A stretch of DNA of 11,570 nucleotides from Segatella salivae DSM 15606 (GTDB lineage Bacteria; Bacteroidota; Bacteroidia; Bacteroidales; Bacteroidaceae). A program made the position numbers and the translations under genes. The notes below the pieces were generated by a model. It saw nothing but the letters and a program-made list of their open reading frames with translations, was not told where the DNA came from and made no database searches. The stretch lies in NCBI RefSeq assembly GCF_000185845.1, contig NZ_GL629647.1, forward strand, positions 773,158-784,727, read 5' to 3'. This document shows positions 6,846-11,570 of the stretch, in pieces (positions within the stretch are counted from its first letter, which is position 1; each line of letters begins with the position of its first letter).

Positions 6846-6918
6846 CATCCTAAACAAAATCTTTATTCCATAATCTTGCGAACACATCGCAGAAAACAGC
6901 AACCAGCAAGCCTATCAG

Positions 6919-6948
6919 AATTGCAAGACACTGTGATGTCAATTGCAA
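6919..6948. repeat. two AATTGCAA direct repeats 22 bases apart
   Basis: AATTGCAA occurs at 6919-6926 and again at 6941-6948, start to start 22 bases, about two helical turns. The right copy overlaps the minus-strand -7 box and both lie around the expected start of the phosphatase transcript. This spacing suits a regulator binding one face of the DNA, but AT-rich 8-mers also recur by chance. Confidence 0.3.
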
Positions 6949-6953
6949 AGGTA
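6946..6953 (-). promoter_or_regulatory. -7 box of the HAD phosphatase promoter
   Basis: The minus strand reads TACCTTTG here, an exact TAnnTTTG match, about 100 bases upstream of the chosen phosphatase start. No TTTG box lies 19-21 bases further upstream, so the -33 element is weak. Transcription would start near 6940 and leave a leader of about 95 nt. The box overlaps the second copy of an AATTGCAA direct repeat. Confidence 0.5.
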
Positions 6954-6996
6954 ATAAAAAAACGTCATTCTCCTCTCATAGATAAAAAAAATGGTG

Positions 6997-7004
6997 TACC
7001 TTTG
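6997..7004 (+). promoter_or_regulatory. -7 box of the mltG promoter
   Basis: TACCTTTG matches TAnnTTTG exactly and lies 20 bases before the mltG ATG, giving a transcript start near 7010 and a very short leader. The -33 region has no TTTG. It faces away from the phosphatase -7 box, with 43 bases between them, so both genes are served by one short intergenic stretch. Confidence 0.6.
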
Positions 7005-7024
7005 TGCGCGACATTCAATATAAA

Positions 7025-8074
7025 ATGATGAAAAAAGAATTAAGAAAAAAGTACTTCATTCCCGCCCTTGCCTGTGTAACAGTCATATTAGGAGTGGTTT
7101 ATTATTATTTCTTCTCTGACTTCTCAACGAAGAATAAGACTGAATATGTCTACATTGATAACGATGATAATGTGGACTCTGTATATCATAAACTCGAGCC
7201 ATTTGCATCGAAACATGGTATGTGTGCTTTCAGAATGATGGCTCGCCACTTTGATTATGGCAAGAGAATCAAAACAGGTCGTTATGCTATTGATAAAGGT
7301 GATGGCGCATTAAAAGTCTTTCGACACATGAAGAATGGCCTACAAACACCGGTAAACCTAACGATTCCAAGTGTTAGAACATTGAATCGATTAGCTGCAG
7401 AGGTTTCAAAACGGCTCATGATGGATAGTACAGAACTCTATAAAGCATTGTCCAATGAAGATGTTTGCCGTAAATATGGCTACGATACAGCCACAATTGC
7501 GTGTATGTTTATCCCCAATACGTATGACATCTATTGGAATATTTCAATCGATAGATTCTTGGATCGTATGCAGAAAGAAAGCAAAAAATTCTGGAATTTC
7601 GATCGAATACAGAAAGCAAAACAGTTAGGTTTGACTCCCGAACAGGTCATAACATTGGCAAGTATCATTGACGAGGAAACGGCTAATAATGCAGAGAAGC
7701 CTATGATTGCAGGCATGTATTACAACCGACTCATGTTGCGTGACGCCAAGTATCCACATGGAATGCCCTTGCAAGCAGACCCAACTATCAAGTTCGCTTG
7801 GAAGCGTTTTGATCTTAAACGCATTTATAACAACTTGCTTTCTATACATAGTCCTTACAATACATATAAGAATCCAGGACTTCCTCCAGGGCCAATTCGC
7901 ATTCCATCTGTAGCAGGTATTGATGCAGTTCTCAATCGAGTACACCATGACTATTTATATATGTGTGCGAAAGAAGATTTTAGTGGTACACATAACTTTG
8001 CTCGTACATACGATGAACACATGAAGAATGCAGAGAAATATTCAAAAGCTTTGAACGCAAGAGGAATCAAATAA
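7025..8074 (+). CDS. mltG: endolytic murein transglycosylase MltG (YceG-like)
   Basis: Cleaves nascent peptidoglycan glycan strands by a lytic transglycosylase reaction, leaving 1,6-anhydromuramic ends, and is thought to set strand length near the membrane. The 349-residue protein has a short basic N-terminus and one membrane segment (about residues 10-31) that anchors it in the inner membrane with the rest in the periplasm. A LysM-like region follows (about 40-110). The catalytic YceG domain contains ITLASIIDEET (about 209-219), which carries the conserved active-site acidic region, then PLQADPTIKFA, YNTYKNPGLPPGPI and the C-terminal HNFARTYDEH. The enterobacterial ASIVEKET motif reads ASIIDEET here, a variation I take as lineage-specific. 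The frame is open to a GTG at 7004, but that lies inside the -7 box, so translation must start at 7025 or at the adjacent ATG at 7028. It is probably a single-gene unit. Confidence 0.93.
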   Translation: MMKKELRKKYFIPALACVTVILGVVYYYFFSDFSTKNKTEYVYIDNDDNVDSVYHKLEPFASKHGMCAFRMMARHFDYGKRIKTGRYAIDKGDGALKVFRHMKNGLQTPVNLTIPSVRTLNRLAAEVSKRLMMDSTELYKALSNEDVCRKYGYDTATIACMFIPNTYDIYWNISIDRFLDRMQKESKKFWNFDRIQKAKQLGLTPEQVITLASIIDEETANNAEKPMIAGMYYNRLMLRDAKYPHGMPLQADPTIKFAWKRFDLKRIYNNLLSIHSPYNTYKNPGLPPGPIRIPSVAGIDAVLNRVHHDYLYMCAKEDFSGTHNFARTYDEHMKNAEKYSKALNARGIK

Positions 8075-8098
8075 TTTAACGAATAAGCTTTTAGAAAA

Positions 8099-8190
8099 GT
8101 AAATAAAAATACCGCTTTCTTCACAGAGAGCGGTATTATTCTCAATAGGTATTAGCTTTTTTAAGGTAAAAAGATTGTATTCAGGATAAC
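8099..8190 (-). ncRNA. candidate intergenic small RNA, about 90 nt, minus strand
   Basis: A consensus minus-strand promoter (8196-8227) and the minus-oriented terminator (8108-8137) bracket a segment of about 90 nt with no ATG-initiated ORF. The predicted RNA starts near 8190, is AU-rich and mostly unpaired at its 5' end, may form a small TATT-GAG-AATA hairpin, and ends in the GC-rich terminator hairpin. It stops about 25 bases short of the mltG stop codon, so it is not antisense to that coding region. Promoter, unstructured 5' region and terminator hairpin is the usual plan of trans-acting small RNAs. I do not recognise the family, and targets cannot be named. Confidence 0.5.
8108..8137 (-). 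terminator. strong hairpin terminator, best oriented for the minus strand
   Basis: A 13-bp stem (8108-8120 with 8125-8137, one G-T pair) closes a TCAC/GTGA tetraloop, with core ACCGCT/AGCGGT. On the minus strand it runs into TTTATTT (TTTTTATTT counting the stem end), a good U-tract. On the plus strand the stem is followed only by ATTCTC, so it may serve mltG as a weaker terminator in that direction. Confidence 0.75.
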
Positions 8191-8195
8191 GATTA

Positions 8196-8227
8196 CAAAG
8201 GTAAGGTGATTTTATTCTATGTGCAAA
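8196..8227 (-). promoter_or_regulatory. consensus minus-strand promoter of the candidate small RNA
   Basis: Read on the minus strand: TTTG (8227-8224), a 20-base spacer, then TACCTTTG (8203-8196). Both boxes and the spacing match the Bacteroidetes consensus exactly. No minus-strand gene lies downstream: the mltG coding region on the opposite strand begins about 115 bases away, beyond a strong terminator. Confidence 0.75.
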
Positions 8228-8351
8228 TATTTTTTTATGTTACTAAACATGTTTTTTGATATCTATGAGATGATTTTATAAAATAATGAAGAATAAGCTG
8301 CAAAATACATGATTACCTCATGCACAAGCCACAAGAAAAACACCTTTTTCC
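8228..8351. other. AT-rich spacer ahead of the glnS promoter
   Basis: No ORF or strong hairpin is visible. The only notable element is the palindrome AAACATGTTT (8245-8254), which could be an operator but is also plausible by chance in AT-rich DNA. Confidence 0.3.
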
Positions 8352-8382
8352 TTTGCTTTTCCAGCCGTTTACATTATCTTTG
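8352..8382 (+). promoter_or_regulatory. consensus promoter of glnS
   Basis: TTTG (8352-8355), a 19-base spacer and TATCTTTG (8375-8382) match the Bacteroidetes consensus. The transcript would start near 8389, some 23 bases before the glnS ATG, leaving no room for a T-box or other leader control. Confidence 0.85.
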
Positions 8383-8411
8383 CAATATAAAATAAATAAT
8401 GTTTCAACATC

Positions 8412-10130
8412 ATGGCAATTAAAGAAGAAAACAACGAAGAAAAGAAAAGCATTAGTTTCGTAGAGCAACTTGTTGAAGAAGACCTCGCACAAGGAAAGAA
8501 TGGCGGTCGTATTCAAACACGTTTTCCGCCAGAACCTAACGGCTATCTGCATATTGGACACGCAAAAGCAATATGCATGGACTTCGGTGTTGCTGAAAAA
8601 TATAACGGCATTTGTAATCTCCGATTCGATGACACGAACCCAAGTAAGGAAAATAATGAATATGTTGAAAACATCCTTAACGACATTCAATGGCTTGGAT
8701 TCAAATGGGGACAGATTTATTATGCTTCAGATTATTTCGAAAAGCTATGGGAGTTTGCTGTTTGGATGATTAAAAAAGGCCATGCATATATTGACCAACA
8801 GACCAGTGAAGAGATTGCTTCACAAAAAGGAACACCTACAACTCCAGGAACACCAAGCCCATATCGTGATCGCCCTATTGAAGAAAGTCTCGAACTATTC
8901 AACCAAATGAACACACCAGAGGCAGTGGAAGGTAGTATGGTTTTACGTGCAAAACTCGATATGGCAAATGCAAATATGCACTTCCGCGACCCAATCATGT
9001 ACCGAATTATACAGACTTCACATCACAGAACAGGCACAAAGTGGCATTGTTACCCAATGTATGACTTCGCACATGGGCAGAGTGACTACTTCGAAGGCGT
9101 CACTCATTCTATCTGTACGTTAGAGTTTGTTCCTCATCGCCCACTATATGACAAGTTCATTGATTTCTTAAAAGAGATGGATGGCACTGCAGACAACTTG
9201 CATGATAATCGTCCTCGCCAGATAGAATTTAACCGTTTGAATCTCACTTATACAGTGATGAGTAAACGAAAGCTTCATACTTTAGTTGACGAACACCTTG
9301 TAAATGGGTGGGATGACCCAAGAATGCCGACATTATGTGGAATGCGTCGTCGCGGATATAGTCCCGAAAGTATTCGTATGTTCATTGACTCTATTGGCTA
9401 TACCAAGTTTGATGCACTCAATGATATGGCCTTATTGGAAGCCAGTGTGCGTGAAGACTTGAATAAAAAAGCTACTCGTGTGAGCGCCGTTCTTGACCCA
9501 GTGAGACTTGTTATCACTAACTATCCTGAAGGAAAGACCGAAGAAATGGATGCCATTAATAATCCAGAAGATGAACAAAGTGGTAGCCACAAGATTACTT
9601 TCTCAAAGAACTTATGGATTGAACGCGCCGACTTTATGGAGGATGCACCCAAGAAATTCTTCCGTATGACACCTGGAAAAGAGGTACGATTAAAGAATGC
9701 TTATATCATTATGTGTACTGGATGTAAGAAAGATGAAGCAGGGAATATCGTTGAAATTCAGGCAGAATATGATCCTGATAGTAAGACTGGTATGGAAGGT
9801 TCCAACCGAAAAGTGAAGGGAACTCTACATTGGGTATCAGTTGATCACTGTCATAAAGCAGAGGTACGCGAGTATGATCGTCTCTTCAATATAGAAAATC
9901 CATCTGCTGATGAGCGTGATTTCCGTGAATTACTCAATCCAGAAAGTCTTAAGATTGACACTAATTGTTATGTTGAAGACTATGTAGCAAGTAGGAAACC
10001 TGGTGAATATTTGCAGTTCCAACGCACGGGATATTTCATGGCCGACGCTGATTCTACTATTGAACATCCCGTATTCAACAAGACCGTTGGACTGAAAGAT
10101 ACTTGGGCAAAGCAAAAAAACAAGAAATAA
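8412..10130 (+). CDS. glnS: glutamine--tRNA ligase (GlnRS)
   Basis: Charges tRNA-Gln with glutamine using ATP, in the cytoplasm. The 572-residue protein is a class I synthetase. The catalytic Rossmann domain has FPPEPNGYLHIGHAKA, with the HIGH motif at 47-50, and the GlnRS-typical RFDDTNPSKE at 71-80. The KMSKS loop reads VMSKRK (282-287). The C-terminal part (about 345-565) is the anticodon-binding beta-barrel region. EPNGYLHIGH together with DDTNP separates GlnRS from GluRS. It is slightly longer than the 554-residue Escherichia coli enzyme; the extra residues include a small insertion around 255-268. The ATG at 8412 gives the expected N-terminus; an earlier ATG at 8399 is out of frame. With a direct GlnRS, the cell need not make Gln-tRNA by the amidotransferase route. 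The TPR gene follows after 27 bases, probably in the same transcript. Confidence 0.97.
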   Translation: MAIKEENNEEKKSISFVEQLVEEDLAQGKNGGRIQTRFPPEPNGYLHIGHAKAICMDFGVAEKYNGICNLRFDDTNPSKENNEYVENILNDIQWLGFKWGQIYYASDYFEKLWEFAVWMIKKGHAYIDQQTSEEIASQKGTPTTPGTPSPYRDRPIEESLELFNQMNTPEAVEGSMVLRAKLDMANANMHFRDPIMYRIIQTSHHRTGTKWHCYPMYDFAHGQSDYFEGVTHSICTLEFVPHRPLYDKFIDFLKEMDGTADNLHDNRPRQIEFNRLNLTYTVMSKRKLHTLVDEHLVNGWDDPRMPTLCGMRRRGYSPESIRMFIDSIGYTKFDALNDMALLEASVREDLNKKATRVSAVLDPVRLVITNYPEGKTEEMDAINNPEDEQSGSHKITFSKNLWIERADFMEDAPKKFFRMTPGKEVRLKNAYIIMCTGCKKDEAGNIVEIQAEYDPDSKTGMEGSNRKVKGTLHWVSVDHCHKAEVREYDRLFNIENPSADERDFRELLNPESLKIDTNCYVEDYVASRKPGEYLQFQRTGYFMADADSTIEHPVFNKTVGLKDTWAKQKNKK

Positions 10131-10157
10131 ACTCGCGTTGTAGGGCACACAAAAACA

Positions 10158-11540
10158 TTGAATCATCAAGAACATTTCGATAAAGAAGCTTTTCAAAATG
10201 TCTTAAAGCAATACGAACAAGCACGCAGGTCAGGAGAAGAGATATATCTTGACGCTGACGTGCTTACGGATATTGCCGACTACTATGACCATCATCACCA
10301 GACTAAAAAGGCTATAGAAACGATTGATTATGCCATTCGTTTATTCCCAGGTTCTGTGTTTCCACTCGTCTTTCGAGCACGAATGGCGATGATGATTGAA
10401 GATGATCTTGAGGCAGCAAAACGCTATTTATCAAACGTAGATGATAAAAATTGCTTAGAGTTCTACTACACTTCTGCAGAAGTTTTGATTACAGAAGGAG
10501 CTTCAAAAGATGCAAATCAATACCTCTACAGCCATATTCCAGACGTAGAAGACGATGAACTTGACAGCTATTATATAGAGGTAGCTATTCTGTTTGCAGA
10601 CTATGAGGAATTTGAAATTGCTGAAGAATGGATCAACCGATGCGAAAACCCAGACGATCCTGACTATTGGGATACTATGGGACGAATTGAAATGGGGCTC
10701 GGTCACTTAGAAGAGAGTGAACAGATTTTTACTGATTTAATTGACAAAGATCCTTTTTCAGAGCAATATTGGAATCGTTTATCCGCTTCACAACTACTGC
10801 AAAATAAGTTCTATGATTGCATTATGAGTTGTGAATACGCTCTCGCCATCAACCCTAATTCGTCAGAAGCGCTCTTCAATAGAGGGAATGCACTCTACGG
10901 CTTAGGACAAAATGAAGAAGCACTGAAGTGTTTCAAGCAAGTCAGCGAACTTGCTCCAGAAGAACCTAATGGTCATCTGATGGAAGGAATGGTATTGGCT
11001 GACATGAAAGCGTATAGCAAAGCATTGCCTCATTTCTACAAGGCTGAATCCCTTTGTAAGAAGAACGATTATCTTCTTCTACAAATTTATGAGCAGCTTG
11101 CTTATCTACTTTCAAAGCAAAATAAACTCGATGAAGCCTTAGTCTATGTTGATCGATGCGAGCAAATCCCACCAGATGACCCATTTGAACTATCATTATT
11201 ACGCGGACATCTATATCTTGAACATAAAGAAACAGCTGAGGCGGCCAAAGTTTTTCATGCTGCTCTGATAAAAAGTAATAATACTCCAGAACTTTACTTG
11301 AAAATAGCCGTATCGTTTCTTGACAATGGTTATACGGACTCAGCCTATGAAATTCTTAATTATATAGCTCATTCGACAGCATATACTCAAGTGCCTATAT
11401 ACCCTTATTTGGCTGTATGCTGCTTAGAATTAGGCTATAAAGAAGAATATGAAGAAGCCGTAAAAAAAGCTACATACTATTCGCCCGTAGAGTCAAAAAT
11501 TGTCCTAAGCCCATACTTTCCTGGACAAAATGGAGCCTGA
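10158..11540 (+). CDS. tetratricopeptide repeat (TPR) protein, TTG start
   Basis: A 460-residue protein made almost entirely of helical TPR-type repeats, without signal peptide or membrane segment, so a cytoplasmic scaffold is likely. Repeats are visible from about residue 33 to 440. The clearest is NPNSSEALFNRGNALYGLG followed by NEEALKCFKQVSELAPEEP (233-270); others begin near 34, 68, 170 and 203. Partner proteins cannot be inferred. The start appears to be TTG at 10158: the frame is closed by the glnS stop (10128-10130), and between that stop and the first TPR there is no ATG or GTG, while the first in-frame ATG would remove most of two repeats. It lies 27 bases after glnS, in the same reading frame, and probably shares its promoter. 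Only 30 bases follow the stop in this window; they are AT-rich and show no hairpin. Confidence 0.85.
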   Translation: MNHQEHFDKEAFQNVLKQYEQARRSGEEIYLDADVLTDIADYYDHHHQTKKAIETIDYAIRLFPGSVFPLVFRARMAMMIEDDLEAAKRYLSNVDDKNCLEFYYTSAEVLITEGASKDANQYLYSHIPDVEDDELDSYYIEVAILFADYEEFEIAEEWINRCENPDDPDYWDTMGRIEMGLGHLEESEQIFTDLIDKDPFSEQYWNRLSASQLLQNKFYDCIMSCEYALAINPNSSEALFNRGNALYGLGQNEEALKCFKQVSELAPEEPNGHLMEGMVLADMKAYSKALPHFYKAESLCKKNDYLLLQIYEQLAYLLSKQNKLDEALVYVDRCEQIPPDDPFELSLLRGHLYLEHKETAEAAKVFHAALIKSNNTPELYLKIAVSFLDNGYTDSAYEILNYIAHSTAYTQVPIYPYLAVCCLELGYKEEYEEAVKKATYYSPVESKIVLSPYFPGQNGA

Positions 11541-11570
11541 AGACTATTATAAATATACTTAAAAAAAATA

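Noticed and set aside
7004..7024. GTG start of mltG
   Set aside because: It begins within the TACCTTTG promoter box, upstream of the expected transcript start.
1..11570. CRISPR array, insertion sequence, prophage, tRNA or rRNA
   Set aside because: No regularly spaced repeats, transposase or phage genes, terminal repeats, or tRNA/rRNA signatures were seen on either strand.

Overview
The window looks like core chromosome of a Bacteroidetes bacterium, most likely of the Prevotella/Bacteroidales type. The evidence is a low-to-moderate GC content, no Shine-Dalgarno sequences ahead of the genes, several promoters of the Bacteroidetes form (TTTG, about 20 bases, TAnnTTTG), and gene families typical of the group: a LytTR regulator beside a TolC-family protein, a GHL10-type secreted glycosidase, a bacteroidetal GlnRS and an MltG. 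There are no insertion sequences, phage genes, CRISPR arrays, tRNAs or rRNAs. The assignment rests on motifs, not on a database search.

Layout, left to right. Positions 18-2838 hold three closely packed plus-strand genes: a small metal-binding cupin, a type II pantothenate kinase (first step of coenzyme A synthesis), and a secreted glycoside-hydrolase-like protein with a possible C-terminal secretion signal. A perfect Bacteroidetes promoter follows at once and drives a structured RNA of about 230 nt (about 2885-3121) that ends in a U-tract just before ribE (riboflavin synthase). The 355-base gap after ribE contains a possible H-type pseudoknot and several smaller hairpins. A TolC-family outer-membrane protein and a LytTR response regulator form the next plus-strand unit; the regulator has Asn where the phosphorylated Asp should be.

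A minus-strand HAD phosphatase (Gph-like) converges on the regulator and diverges from mltG (septal or endolytic murein transglycosylase); divergent -7 boxes lie between them. The mltG-glnS gap carries a minus-strand promoter and a strong terminator about 90 nt apart, which together outline a candidate small RNA. A consensus plus-strand promoter then drives glnS and, 27 bases after it, a TPR-repeat protein that appears to start at TTG.

The protein-coding genes are mostly ordinary housekeeping functions. The features most worth a second look are non-coding: the RNA ahead of ribE, with mutually exclusive helices; the pseudoknot after ribE; and the small RNA opposite glnS. The pseudo-receiver LytTR regulator is the most unusual protein.
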